Assembly: GCF_003287935.1 (NCBI RefSeq)
Contig: NZ_CP030287.1
Location: 2,384,267 to 2,448,266, forward strand
DNA length: 64,000 bases
Reading direction: 5' to 3'
From: Streptomyces sp. ICC1
Lineage (GTDB): Bacteria; Actinomycetota; Actinomycetes; Streptomycetales; Streptomycetaceae
Part shown: in pieces, positions 29,859 through 38,315 of the stretch
Position numbering within the stretch: position 1 is the first letter of the stretch
How the letters are laid out: every line of letters begins with the position of its first letter
The notes under the pieces: model-generated
Database searches by the model: none
The model's input: the letters and a program-made list of their open reading frames with translations, nothing else
Told to the model about the DNA's origin: nothing
Position numbers and translations under genes: made by a program

Positions 29859-30941
29859 GTGAGCGAGAAGAGCCCGAGGCTGCGCGCCGAGCTGGACGGC
29901 ATCCCCACCTACAAGCCCGGGAGGCCCGCCGCGGCGGGCGGTCCCGTGGCGTTCAAGCTGTCCTCGAACGAGAACCCGTACCCGCCCCTGCCTGGGGTGC
30001 TGGAGAGCGTGGTCGCGGCGGCCGGCCAGTTCAACCGCTACCCGGACATGGCGTGCACGGGTCTGGCGAACGAGCTCGCGGAGCGGTTCGGGGTTCCGGT
30101 CGAGCACATCGCCACCGGCACCGGATCCGTCGGGGTCGCCCAGTCGCTGATCCAGTCGACGGCGGGCCCCGGCGACGAGGTCATCTACGCCTGGCGGTCT
30201 TTCGAGGCTTATCCGATCATCGTGCAGATCTCGGGTGCGACGTCCGTCCAGGTCCCGCTGACCGACGGCGACGTGCACGACCTGGACGCCATGTTCGACG
30301 CGATCACCGAACGCACCCGGCTGATCTTCGTCTGCAACCCCAACAACCCCACCGGCACCGCCGTCCGCCGTGCCGAGCTGGAGCGCTTCCTGGACCGGGT
30401 GCCCTCGGACATCCTGATCGTCCTCGACGAGGCGTACAAGGAGTTTGTCCGCGACGCGGAGGTGCCGGACGGCATCGAGCTCTACCGCACCCGCCCGAAC
30501 GTCGCGGTGCTGCGCACGTTCTCCAAGGCGTACGGGCTCGCGGGCCTGCGCGTGGGCTTCGCGGTGGCACACGAGCCGGTGGCCGCGGCGCTGCGCAAGA
30601 CGGCGGTGCCCTTCGGCGTCAGCCAGCTCGCCCAGGACGCGGCGGTCGCCTCCCTGCGGGCCGAGGACGAGCTGATGGGCCGGGTCGGGTCGCTGGTGAG
30701 CGAGCGCACTCGGGTCCACGGGACGCTGCTGGCCCAGGGCTGGACGGTCGTGCCCGATACGCAGGCCAACTTCGTGTGGATGCGGCTCGGGGAGCGGACC
30801 GCCGACTTCGCGGCGGCCTGCGAGAAGGCCGGAGTGGTGGTCCGGCCCTTCGCGGGCGAGGGCCTGCGGGTCACGATCGGCGAGCCGGAGGCGAACGACC
30901 TCTTCCTGAACACGGCGGCGGCGTTCTTCAAGGAGTTCTAG
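29859..30941 (+). CDS. class I/II aminotransferase (histidinol-phosphate/aromatic type)
   Basis: A 360-residue PLP aminotransferase. The PLP lysine is in [14 protein letters not shown] (near residue 219), the PLP-phosphate loop is the [10 protein letters not shown] stretch and the substrate Asn/Asp/Tyr motifs [10 protein letters not shown] and VLDEAYKEF are present. It belongs to the HisC/Pat group; without the usual his-operon neighbours it may be the aromatic-amino-acid form. GGAGGACCTGCG precedes GTG 29859. Confidence 0.87.
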   Translation: MSEKSPRLRAELDGIPTYKPGRPAAAGGPVAFKLSSNENPYPPLPGVLESVVAAAGQFNRYPDMACTGLANELAERFGVPVEHIATGTGSVGVAQSLIQSTAGPGDEVIYAWRSFEAYPIIVQISGATSVQVPLTDGDVHDLDAMFDAITERTRLIFVCNPNNPTGTAVRRAELERFLDRVPSDILIVLDEAYKEFVRDAEVPDGIELYRTRPNVAVLRTFSKAYGLAGLRVGFAVAHEPVAAALRKTAVPFGVSQLAQDAAVASLRAEDELMGRVGSLVSERTRVHGTLLAQGWTVVPDTQANFVWMRLGERTADFAAACEKAGVVVRPFAGEGLRVTIGEPEANDLFLNTAAAFFKEF

Positions 30942-30964
30942 CCGGGGCGGGCCTCCCGGCCCGG

Positions 30965-30986
30965 GCCCCGTCCGCCCGGGCGGGGC
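30965..30986. terminator. GC hairpin between convergent genes
   Basis: GCCCCG at 30965-30970 and CGGGGC at 30981-30986 flank an inner CCGCCCGGGCGG, giving a strong hairpin 24 bp after the aminotransferase stop and before the convergent cyclophilin-like gene's stop. Confidence 0.5.
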
Positions 30987-31011
30987 AGGGCGGGGCAAGG
31001 CAGGGCAGGGC

Positions 31012-31380
31012 CTAGGCCAGTTCCACCCGGATGGGGTCGCCGTCGCGGACGGTGGCCAGCAGGCGGGGGTCGCCGTCGAAGGAGCCGAGCACGTTGCAGG
31101 GGCTCGCCAGGCGGCTCTCGCCACCGCGGGAGATCGGCGTCGGACCGTAGGGCAGCGCGAGCGCGTCGCCCTCGGTCCAGAACGCGACGGTGCCCGGCTC
31201 GACGACCTGGCGGGCGTCGTCCTCCAGCGCCACGGAGACGCCGGTGTCGAAATAGACCTCCTCGCCCCAGGTGTTGGCGGAGGCGGAAATCGGGAGTGCC
31301 CCGGCGAGCGCCTTGGCGGTCGGGGTCTCGTCGAGGGTCGCGGTGAGGTGGCCCGCGGGCCACAGGATTCGAATCTTCAT
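31012..31380 (-). CDS. cyclophilin-like small protein
   Basis: A 122-residue beta-rich protein (MKIRILWPAGHLTATLDETPTAKALAGALP..., FDTGVSVALEDDARQVVEPGTVAFWTEGDALALPYGPTP). It matches the cyclophilin-like family (DUF/PF04126 type), many members of which bind small molecules or nucleotides. The start at 31380 is preferred because a further ATG at 31389 falls inside a 21-bp operator-like palindrome. Convergent with the aminotransferase, divergent from cydA. Confidence 0.78.
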   Translation of the reverse strand: MKIRILWPAGHLTATLDETPTAKALAGALPISASANTWGEEVYFDTGVSVALEDDARQVVEPGTVAFWTEGDALALPYGPTPISRGGESRLASPCNVLGSFDGDPRLLATVRDGDPIRVELA

Positions 31381-31386
31381 GGCTCG

Positions 31387-31407
31387 CATTCAACAATCTG
31401 TTGAATG
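31387..31407. promoter_or_regulatory. 21-bp operator-like palindrome
   Basis: Perfect inverted repeat: CATTCAACA, 3-base spacer ATC, TGTTGAATG. It overlaps the first possible ATG of the cyclophilin-like gene. Its form is that of GntR/MarR-type operators. The regulator is unknown; the GntR gene at 34270 is one candidate. Confidence 0.6.
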
Positions 31408-31468
31408 TATTCGCTAGAGGTACCCCCCCTGGAAGACGCCGACAGCAGTACGACATAATGCTTGTGAA

Positions 31469-31484
31469 TGTGAACGCGTTCACA
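31469..31484. promoter_or_regulatory. Rex operator upstream of cydA
   Basis: TGTGAACGCGTTCACA matches the S. coelicolor Rex consensus TGTGAAC-NNN-TTCACA exactly. Overlapping outer arms CTTGTGAA (31461-31468) and TTCACAAG (31479-31486) extend the symmetry. A possible -10 (CATAAT) lies just upstream at about 31454-31459. Rex represses cyd genes until NADH rises. Confidence 0.88.
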
Positions 31485-31570
31485 AGCGTGTCCTGCTTCC
31501 TCCCGGATTGAGTGGGATACAAGAGACAAACTGCGGCTGTGACCACGGGCGAAACGAAGGAGACGACGAC

Positions 31571-33076
31571 GTGGACCTAGCTCTGGCGCCAGAGACCCTG
31601 GCGCGATGGCAGTTCGGTATTACCACCGTCTATCACTTCCTCTTCGTCCCCCTGACGATCTCGCTGGCCGCGCTCGTCGCGATCTTGCAGACCGCCTGGG
31701 TGCGTTCGGAAAAGGAGAAGTACCTCAAGGCCACCAAGTTCTGGGGCAAGCTCTTCCTGATCAACATCGCGATGGGTGTCGTCACCGGCATCGTCCAGGA
31801 GTTCCAGTTCGGCATGAACTGGTCGGACTACTCGCGGTTCGTCGGTGACATCTTCGGAGCCCCGCTGGCCTTCGAGGCGCTCATCGCCTTCTTCTTCGAG
31901 TCCACCTTCATCGGCCTGTGGATCTTCGGGTGGGACAAGCTGCCGAAGAAGATCCACCTGGCCTGCATCTGGATGGTCTCCATCGGCACCATCCTCTCGG
32001 CGTACTTCATCCTCGCGGCGAACTCCTGGATGCAGCACCCGGTCGGCTACCGGATCAACGAGGAGCGCGGCCGGGCCGAGCTCACCGACTTCTGGCTGGT
32101 GCTCACCCAGAACACCGCGCTGACCCAGTTCTTCCACACGATGACCGCGGCCTTCCTGGTGGGCGGCGCGTTCATGGTCGGCATCGCCGCCTTCCACCTC
32201 GCCCGCAAGAGGCACGTCCCGGTCATGCGGACCTCGCTGCGGCTCGGCCTGGTCGTCATGATCATCGCCGGCCTGGGCACCGCCATCAGCGGAGACCTGC
32301 TCGGCAAGGTGATGTTCAAGCAGCAGCCGATGAAGATGGCCGCCGCCGAGGCGCTTTGGGACGGCGAGGCGCCCGCACCCTTCTCGGTCTTCGCCTACGG
32401 CGACGTCGAGCAGGGCCACAACAAGGTCGCCATAGAGATCCCGGGCCTGCTGTCCTTCCTGGCCAACGACGACTTCACCTCGTTCGTCCCGGGCATCAAC
32501 GACGTGAACAAGGCCGAGCAGGAGAAGTTCGGGCCCGGGGACTACCGGCCCAACATCCCCGTCGCCTACTGGGGCTTCCGCTGGATGATCGGCTTCGGCA
32601 TGGCCTCCCTCGGCGTGGGCATGCTGGGGCTCTGGCTCACCCGCAAGAAGTTCATGCTGCCGCCGGGGCTGCGCACCGGTGAGAACGAGGTCCCGCACCT
32701 GGTCCTCTTCAAGAAGGCCCTGAGCCCCAAGTTCACCCACTGGTACTGGATCGTCGCCCTGTGGACCATGGGCTTCCCGCTCATCGCCAACTCCTGGGGC
32801 TGGATCTTCACCGAGATGGGCCGCCAGCCCTGGGTGGTCTACGGAGTGCTGCGCACGAGGGACGCGGTCTCGCCGCACGTCTCCCAGGGCGAGGTGCTCA
32901 CGTCGATGATCGGCTTCACGCTGCTCTACGCCGTGCTCGCCGTGATCGAGGTCAAGCTCCTCGTGAAGTACGTCAAGATCGGCCCGCCCGAGCTCACCGA
33001 GGCCGACCTCAACCCGCCCACCAAGATCGGCGGGGACGACAAGAACCCTGACCGGCCGATGGCCTTCTCGTACTGA
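31571..33076 (+). CDS. cydA: cytochrome bd oxidase subunit I
   Basis: A 501-residue, nine-helix membrane protein, the quinol-oxidising subunit that carries haems b558, b595 and d. The first helix contains the conserved His22 (TTVYHFLF). The GRQPW motif (GRQPWVVYGVLRTRDAVSP) and the MQHPVGYRI loop are intact. The Q loop is the short type usual in actinobacteria. GTG 31571 follows AAGGAG by 11 bases. A Rex operator lies ~90 bp upstream, so it should be induced when oxygen is short. cydB follows after 18 bp. Confidence 0.95.
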   Translation: MDLALAPETLARWQFGITTVYHFLFVPLTISLAALVAILQTAWVRSEKEKYLKATKFWGKLFLINIAMGVVTGIVQEFQFGMNWSDYSRFVGDIFGAPLAFEALIAFFFESTFIGLWIFGWDKLPKKIHLACIWMVSIGTILSAYFILAANSWMQHPVGYRINEERGRAELTDFWLVLTQNTALTQFFHTMTAAFLVGGAFMVGIAAFHLARKRHVPVMRTSLRLGLVVMIIAGLGTAISGDLLGKVMFKQQPMKMAAAEALWDGEAPAPFSVFAYGDVEQGHNKVAIEIPGLLSFLANDDFTSFVPGINDVNKAEQEKFGPGDYRPNIPVAYWGFRWMIGFGMASLGVGMLGLWLTRKKFMLPPGLRTGENEVPHLVLFKKALSPKFTHWYWIVALWTMGFPLIANSWGWIFTEMGRQPWVVYGVLRTRDAVSPHVSQGEVLTSMIGFTLLYAVLAVIEVKLLVKYVKIGPPELTEADLNPPTKIGGDDKNPDRPMAFSY

Positions 33077-33094
33077 GGCTGGGGAGACCACACC

Positions 33095-34096
33095 ATGCAA
33101 CTCCACGACGTCTGGTTCGTGCTCATCGCCGTCCTGTGGATCGGCTACTTCTTCCTGGAGGGCTTCGACTTCGGAGTCGGCGTACTGACCAAGCTGCTGG
33201 CCCGCGACCGCAAGGAGAAGCGGGTCCTGATCAACACGATCGGGCCCGTGTGGGACGGCAACGAGGTCTGGCTGCTCACGGCCGGCGGCGCGACCTTCGC
33301 CGCCTTCCCCGAGTGGTACGCCACCCTCTTCTCCGGCTTCTACCTCCCGCTCCTGATCATCCTGATCTGCCTCATCATCCGCGGCGTCGCCTTCGAGTAC
33401 CGGCACAAGCGGCCCGAGGACAAGTGGCAGACCAACTGGGAACACGCGATCTTCTGGACCTCGCTGATCCCCGCGTTCCTGTGGGGCGTGGCCTTCGCCA
33501 ACATCGTGCGCGGTGTGAAGATCGACCAGGACATGGAGTACGTCGGAAACTTCCTCGACCTGCTCAACGTCTACTCGATCCTCGGCGGCCTGGTCACCCT
33601 CAGCCTGTTCACCTTCCACGGCACGGTGTTCACCTCGCTCAAGACGGTCGGTGACATCCGGGACCGCTCGCGCAAGCTGGCCCTGCGGCTCGGTGCGGTG
33701 ACCGCCGTCCTGGCGCTCGCCTTCCTGATCTGGACCCAGGTCTCGCGCGGAGACGGCTGGAGCCTCGTGGCGATGACCGTCGCGGTCCTCGCACTGCTCG
33801 GGGCGCTCGGCTTCAACTTCAAGGGCCGGGAGGGCTGGGCGTTCGCCCTGTCGGGGGTCACCATCGCGGCCGCCGTCGCGATGCTGTTCCTGACGCTCTT
33901 CCCGAACGTCATGCCGTCCTCGCTGAACGACGCCTGGAACCTCACGGTCACCAACGCCTCGTCCAGCCCGTACACCCTGAAGATCATGACCTGGTGCGCG
34001 GGAGTGGCGACCCCGTTGGTCCTGCTCTACCAGTCCTGGACGTACTGGGTGTTCCGCAAGCGCATCGGCACCCAGCACATCGCCGACGCGCACTGA
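33095..34096 (+). CDS. cydB: cytochrome bd oxidase subunit II
   Basis: A 333-residue, eight-helix partner of CydA. The N-terminal WIGYFFLEGFDFGVGVL and GPVWDGNEVWLLTAGGATFAAFPEWYA are the CydB signature segments. It is transcribed with cydA. The cydCD ABC transporter that normally follows in S. coelicolor is not here: the next gene is a GntR regulator on the opposite strand. Confidence 0.95.
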   Translation: MQLHDVWFVLIAVLWIGYFFLEGFDFGVGVLTKLLARDRKEKRVLINTIGPVWDGNEVWLLTAGGATFAAFPEWYATLFSGFYLPLLIILICLIIRGVAFEYRHKRPEDKWQTNWEHAIFWTSLIPAFLWGVAFANIVRGVKIDQDMEYVGNFLDLLNVYSILGGLVTLSLFTFHGTVFTSLKTVGDIRDRSRKLALRLGAVTAVLALAFLIWTQVSRGDGWSLVAMTVAVLALLGALGFNFKGREGWAFALSGVTIAAAVAMLFLTLFPNVMPSSLNDAWNLTVTNASSSPYTLKIMTWCAGVATPLVLLYQSWTYWVFRKRIGTQHIADAH

Positions 34097-34269
34097 GTCC
34101 GATCCGCCCGTCCCCTCGCGCCCGCACCTGCATGTGGCATGTCTCCCGTGCAACCGATCTTTCCCCGGGCGCGGCCCGGCCCCCGGCCCCGGGCTGCGCC
34201 CGAGCCCCTGGGGCAGCGCCCCGGACCCCGCGCCTCACACGCCGGCGCTCTGGATCCGCCAGGGCCTGC

Positions 34270-34932
34270 TCAGGCCGTGGCGAAGTGTTCGCGGGCCAGG
34301 GATTCCACGACCGGCAGGTCACCCGCGGCGAGCGCCGCCAGCAGCGCCGTGTGCTCCGCCGCGTCAGCGACGAGATCCGCGCGGCGGATCCGCGGGGGCC
34401 CCGGGAGGGGCCACTGGGAGCGGCGGTGGAGGTCGTCCGCCACCAGCAACAGCTGGCCGTTGCCCGCCAGCGCCAGCACCGCACGGTGGAACGCCCGGTC
34501 CACGTCCGCGTACCGCGCCAGATCACCCGCGGCCGCCGCCTCCGCCGTCGCGGCCGCCGCCGGCCTCAGCGCCGCCCAGGCCTCCGCGGGCACCGTGCGG
34601 GCGAGCCGCAGCATCACCGGGACCTCGAGCAGCGCCCGGACCTCGGCCAGCTCCGCCAGCTCCCGCGGGGTCCGGGTCAGGACCCGGAAGCCGCGGTTCG
34701 GGAGGCATTCGACCGCCCCCTCCAGCGCCAGCTGGGCCATCGCCTCGCGCACGGGCGTCGCCGAGACCCCGAACCGCTCCCCCAGCGCCGGCCCGGAGTA
34801 GATCTCCCCGGGCACCAGCTCGCCCTCGACGAGCGCCGCGCGCAGGGCGTCGAGGATCTGGCCGCGCACCGAAGGGCGGGTCACCTTCCGCGTCTGCTGT
34901 GCCGGAACCCGGGCTCGGGCCGTGTCGTGCAC
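34270..34932 (-). CDS. GntR-family regulator (FCD type)
   Basis: A 220-residue regulator. The N-terminal winged helix spans residues 15-85 (SVRGQILDALRAALVEGELVPGEIYSGPALGERFGVSATPVREAMAQLALEGAV) and the FCD helical domain, which often binds a metal and a carboxylic acid, follows. Its target is unknown. Convergent with cydB and divergent from the FhuF-like gene. Confidence 0.88.
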   Translation of the reverse strand: MHDTARARVPAQQTRKVTRPSVRGQILDALRAALVEGELVPGEIYSGPALGERFGVSATPVREAMAQLALEGAVECLPNRGFRVLTRTPRELAELAEVRALLEVPVMLRLARTVPAEAWAALRPAAAATAEAAAAGDLARYADVDRAFHRAVLALAGNGQLLLVADDLHRRSQWPLPGPPRIRRADLVADAAEHTALLAALAAGDLPVVESLAREHFATA

Positions 34933-35004
34933 TCGGTCCTCCTACGGGTCTAGACCTGACCAGAGGGTATCCCGGCGGGTATCCCAGATCCGAAAGAGAT
35001 CAGG

Positions 35005-35023
35005 TAAGGTAAGGCTTACCTGT
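35005..35023. promoter_or_regulatory. iron box (DmdR/IdeR-type operator)
   Basis: TAAGGTAAGGCTTACCTGT matches the actinobacterial iron box TTAGGTTAGGCTAACCTAA at 14 of 19 places. Its core AGGTAAG-G-CTTACCT (35007-35021) is perfectly symmetric. It lies ~30 bp before the FhuF-like gene, so that gene should be repressed by iron. Confidence 0.8.
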
Positions 35024-35051
35024 TAACGATCGCGTGATTCGGTGGTCCCGC

Positions 35052-35933
35052 ATGACCGTCATGGCCGTCAAGCCCTTGCGCACGCACGCCCCGGCCGGCT
35101 CTCCGGTGGCGTCGGCGTACGCACGGCTGGGCCGGGCGTACAGCGGTCTGCGCGTCACCGAGCTCGCCGCGCACGAACCCTCCCCTCGCGGTGTGGGGTG
35201 GGTCGGCGCCGACGAGCTCGCGGCGGGCGGCGAGGGCCTGGACGCCTTCCTGGCGTGGGACGAGGCCCAGGTGCTGCGGGACTACGGCAGCCGGGCCCGG
35301 CCCGACGTGGTGGCGGGCTTCGGCCTGCACCGGTACGCGTGGGAGTTCTGCCTGCTGGTCACCGTGCCCTGGTTCCTGGACCGGCGCGTGCCCCTGCTGC
35401 TCCCCGGGTCCGTGTCCTACCACCGGACCGACGGCCACATGGCCGTGCGCACGGGGTCCTTCGCCTGCCTGCCCGACGACCCGGCGGCCGCGCTCCGTGG
35501 GGCCCGGGTCGTCCCCGACGAGGACGCGCTGCGCCACGAGGTCCGGGTCGCGGTGGCCCGGCACCTCGAACCGGTCATGGAGGGCTTCGGCCCGCGCACG
35601 CGGCGCGGGCGGCGCGCCCTGTGGGGGATGGCGACCGACGACATCGTCGAGGGCCTGTGGTACGTCGCCGAGCTGCTGGGCGAAGCCGAGAAGCGGCGGG
35701 CCGCGCACGAGCTGGAGCTGCTGCTCCCCGGCGCGACCGCCCCGTACACGGGCGGCGCGGGCTTCCGCACGCTCGAGGGCCCCGGCGGCCGGGAACTGCC
35801 CACGCGCGACCGGGCGAGCTGCTGCTTCTTCTACACGATCCGCCCCGACGACACCTGCGTCACCTGCCCCCGCACCTGCGACGCGGACCGCGTGGCCCGG
35901 CTGACGGCGGACCCTGGGACACTTTCCTCGTGA
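35052..35933 (+). CDS. FhuF-like (2Fe-2S) siderophore-iron reductase
   Basis: A 293-residue protein. Its C-terminus has CCFFYTIRPDDTCVTCPRTC, the CCx(10)CxxC arrangement that binds the [2Fe-2S] cluster of FhuF ferric-siderophore reductases. The rest is the FhuF-like helical domain. The upstream iron box agrees with an iron-starvation role. The start is taken at ATG 35052; GTG 35034 is also in frame. Confidence 0.85.
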   Translation: MTVMAVKPLRTHAPAGSPVASAYARLGRAYSGLRVTELAAHEPSPRGVGWVGADELAAGGEGLDAFLAWDEAQVLRDYGSRARPDVVAGFGLHRYAWEFCLLVTVPWFLDRRVPLLLPGSVSYHRTDGHMAVRTGSFACLPDDPAAALRGARVVPDEDALRHEVRVAVARHLEPVMEGFGPRTRRGRRALWGMATDDIVEGLWYVAELLGEAEKRRAAHELELLLPGATAPYTGGAGFRTLEGPGGRELPTRDRASCCFFYTIRPDDTCVTCPRTCDADRVARLTADPGTLSS

Positions 35934-35969
35934 ACCTCGCCTGCTTCGTGAACCTCGACCGAAAGGCCC

Positions 35970-36635
35970 GTGCCGCGTAACCGGCCCGGGCGGATCCGCG
36001 CCGGACAGCGTCCCCGGCACCGGCCCCACGCACACAGTCCCCTCGCATACCGTCCCGCCATCGCCGGGCTGTCCTCGCGCGCCCACGCCGAAGTGGCCCG
36101 GATCGAGCGCAGCCGGAGCCACCTCTGGCCCGGCGTGACGGCCAGGGCCGTCCTGGTCTGGGCCGACTTCGTACGACACCCCTACCGCCGGCTGTGGGTC
36201 GCGAACGACGGCGACTGCGGGGTCTGGGAGTGCTGCCCCGACCCCCACGAGGCCCGCGGCTTCCTCGAGACCGTCGCCCTCGGCATGTCCGGCAGGCGCG
36301 GCCGCGAACTGCGCCGCATCCTCGCCCGGCTCGACGCCGAGTACCGAGTCGGCCGGCACCGACTGACACCACCCGTCCGGCTGACCCGTAATCGAACTCA
36401 ACCTGCCATGTACGAGCGACAGTTCGAGCAGCAACACCCTATCCGGCGGGCTCCGCCCCCCGATGGCGTCCACTTGCCCCGAAACCCGCGTGTACAACTC
36501 ACCGGCTGCGCCACTATGGGCGCCCCGAACAGCCGCATGTCACGGGATCCCCCCCCTGAAGGAGGGGGCCTTCAGCCGCCTTGGTTGAGGGCCGCCGTTA
36601 CCAGCACCAGCCAACGACACACATTTTGGAGGTGA
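35970..36635 (+). CDS. hypothetical protein, C-terminus probably replaced by the insertion
   Basis: The frame starts at GTG 35970 after GAAAGG, 36 bp behind the FhuF-like gene. The first ~135 residues (to RRILARLDAEYRVGRH) look like a real protein, with ANDGDCGVWECCPDPHEARGFLETVA. Beyond about 36390 the coded sequence becomes low in sense (RNRTQPAMYERQFEQQHPIRRA...), and the frame runs on into the IscB element. The natural stop was probably near 36380. Not recognised. Confidence 0.6.
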   Translation: MPRNRPGRIRAGQRPRHRPHAHSPLAYRPAIAGLSSRAHAEVARIERSRSHLWPGVTARAVLVWADFVRHPYRRLWVANDGDCGVWECCPDPHEARGFLETVALGMSGRRGRELRRILARLDAEYRVGRHRLTPPVRLTRNRTQPAMYERQFEQQHPIRRAPPPDGVHLPRNPRVQLTGCATMGAPNSRMSRDPPPEGGGLQPPWLRAAVTSTSQRHTFWR

Positions 36636-36880
36636 ACGAAGTTGGCTACGTTCCACGCAGGCGAGAAGACCCACCAGCCCGTGCTTCCTCAGCGGGCTGC
36701 TCTGGAATTCGAGTCAGCAGACACCCCCCGGATCGGGGACGAAACGGGACTCGAACACCGCACACGCGCGGTAACCGACGTGGAACATGTGCGAGGGGAG
36801 ACCGCCGATGCCTCACCTGGCATCGACGGCGTCACCCCCAACCGTGAGGTTGGGGAGAAGGCCCGTGAGGGCCACCCTGC
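36605..36880 (+). ncRNA. candidate omega RNA scaffold of IscB
   Basis: The ~275 bases before iscB fold, by eye, into nested helices: AGCCAAC/GTTGGCT (36609-36615 with 36641-36647); a long-range stem GTTCCACG/CGTGGAAC (36650-36657 with 36779-36786) that encloses CAGCCCG/CGGGCTG (36675-36699), TTCGAGTC/GACTCGAA (36708-36755) around CCCCG/CGGGG, and ACCGC/GCGGT (36757-36772). Then come CGATGCC/GGCATCG (36806-36825) and two GTGA-tetraloop hairpins, CCCCAACC/GGTTGGGG (36836-36855) and GGCCC/GGGCC (36860-36873). This is the position and style of known omega RNAs, whose guide lies 5' of the scaffold. RNA expression is not shown. Confidence 0.7.
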
Positions 36881-36881
36881 T

Positions 36882-38210
36882 GTGTTCGTCCTGGACAAGC
36901 ACGGCCATCCGCTGCAACCGACTACGCCTGCCAGAGCCCGCAAGCTCCTCCATCAGGGCCGGGCCGTCATGGCCCGGCACACCCCGTTCGCCATCCGGCT
37001 CAAAGACCGCACGGTCTCCGAATCCCAGGTGGATGGTGTGGAACTCGGGATCGACCCCGGCTCCAAACACACCGGCATCGCCGTGTTCACCGTCAAAGAC
37101 GGCGAACGCCGTGGCCTGTACGCGGTCGAACTCACCCACCGGGGCAGCGCAATCCGGCACAAGCTCACCGCTCGTTCCGCCTACCGGCGCCGTAGGCGCA
37201 CCGGCAACCTGCGCTACCGCGCGCCCCGCTTCTCCAACCGCACCCGCTCCAAGGGGTGGCTCGCCCCATCACTGCGTCACCGCGTGGACACCACCATGTC
37301 GTGGGCCACCCGGCTCGCACGTTCGGCACCCATCCGCACCGTGCACGTGGAACGGGTCGCGTTCGACACCCACGCCATGTCCCACGGCGGACCGCTGGAG
37401 GGAACCGAATACCAGCACGGCACCCTGCACGGCACCCTGCACGGCACAGAGGCCCGCGAGTACCTCCTCGCCAAGTGGGAGAGGGCCTGCGCCTACTGCG
37501 GCATCACCGGAGTCCTGCTCAACATCGACCACATCCACCCCCGCTCACGCGGTGGCAGCGACCGCATCTCCAACCTGTGCACCGCCTGCATCCCCTGCAA
37601 CCAGAAGAAGTCCAACCAGCAGGTTGAAGAGTTCCTCAAAGGATCCCCGCGCAAGTTGGCCCGCATCCTCACTCAGGCCAAAGCTTCACTCCGTGACGCG
37701 GCAGCCGTCAACGCCACCCGCTGGGCACTATGGCGCGCCCTCGACTCCGGCTTCCCCACGGTGCACACCGCATCCGGAGGCCGCACCAAATGGAACCGGC
37801 AGCGGACCGGCCTGCCCAAGACCCATACGCTCGACGCCCTATGCGTCGGCCACCTCGACACCGTCACCCGCACTCCGGCCCGCATACTCACGGTCACCGC
37901 AACCGGGCGCGGCACCTACACCCGCACCCGCACCCGCACCGACAGGTACGGCTTCCCACGTCAGCGCCTGCCCAGACAGAAGACGTTCTTCGGCCACCAG
38001 ACCGGCGACTTCGCCCGCGCCGTCGTCCTCAAGGGGAAGAAGGCCGGCACCCACATCGGCCGGGTAGCCGTCCGCGCCACCGGCAGCTTCGACATCAAAA
38101 CCACCCAGGGCCTCGTCCAGGGCATCGGACACAAGCACTTCCGTCTCCTCCAGCGAGCCGACGGCTACGCCTACACCACCCGGCCCGAAGGACCCACCGG
38201 CACCACCTGA
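36882..38210 (+). CDS. iscB: IscB RNA-guided endonuclease
   Basis: From GTG 36882 the protein has 442 residues. It begins with the PLMP-like domain ([22 protein letters not shown]). RuvC-I is [10 protein letters not shown] (Asp58), an arginine-rich bridge helix covers residues 100-120, and RuvC-II is VERVAFD (Glu156). The HNH domain ([32 protein letters not shown]) has His216 and zinc cysteines 202, 205, 235 and 238, and RuvC-III is KTHTLDA (His314, Asp317). All catalytic residues of the Cas9 ancestor family are in place. The frame is open to TTG 36642, which follows GGAGGTGA, but that stretch is better explained as omega RNA, so the later start is chosen; it is not certain. Confidence 0.88.
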   Translation: MFVLDKHGHPLQPTTPARARKLLHQGRAVMARHTPFAIRLKDRTVSESQVDGVELGIDPGSKHTGIAVFTVKDGERRGLYAVELTHRGSAIRHKLTARSAYRRRRRTGNLRYRAPRFSNRTRSKGWLAPSLRHRVDTTMSWATRLARSAPIRTVHVERVAFDTHAMSHGGPLEGTEYQHGTLHGTLHGTEAREYLLAKWERACAYCGITGVLLNIDHIHPRSRGGSDRISNLCTACIPCNQKKSNQQVEEFLKGSPRKLARILTQAKASLRDAAAVNATRWALWRALDSGFPTVHTASGGRTKWNRQRTGLPKTHTLDALCVGHLDTVTRTPARILTVTATGRGTYTRTRTRTDRYGFPRQRLPRQKTFFGHQTGDFARAVVLKGKKAGTHIGRVAVRATGSFDIKTTQGLVQGIGHKHFRLLQRADGYAYTTRPEGPTGTT

Positions 38211-38315
38211 CCGTCACCGACAAACCGAAGAGACCTCCGGCGCTCCGCACCCCCGAGCCAAGGATTCGTTTCCTCTCCCAGCTAAAGCAGGGAGTATCCA
38301 CGAAAGAAGAAACCG

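Larger units (their letters stand above)
36390..38312 (+). mobile_element. IscB-carrying IS200/IS605-like insertion without transposase
   Basis: The segment holds an iscB gene, its structured upstream RNA region and end-like hairpins. A CCCCC-CTGAA-GGGGG-type hairpin lies at about 36549-36568, and an imperfect one, 38264-38304, has CTCCC (38275-38279) pairing with GGGAG (38290-38294) inside TTCGT...ACGAA arms. No TnpA gene is present, so it would need a transposase in trans, as most IscB elements do. The left boundary is uncertain and could be as late as ~36600; the right boundary ends just before the DUF2637 start. Confidence 0.6.

Noticed and set aside
31577..34153. 858-codon minus-strand frame across cydAB
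   Set aside because: It is the shadow of two strongly conserved genes and has no domain or plausible start.
36385..36520. tRNA-like pieces (D-arm-like TGGCGCAGCCGG and T-loop-like GTTCGATT) on the minus strand
   Set aside because: They are ~105 bases apart with no acceptor or anticodon stem, so no tRNA can be formed.
36642..36881. 80-codon N-terminal extension of IscB from TTG with good GGAGGTGA
   Set aside because: The stretch folds into many perfect helices and IscB proteins normally begin near the PLMP motif, so RNA is the better explanation; kept as an alternative start only.
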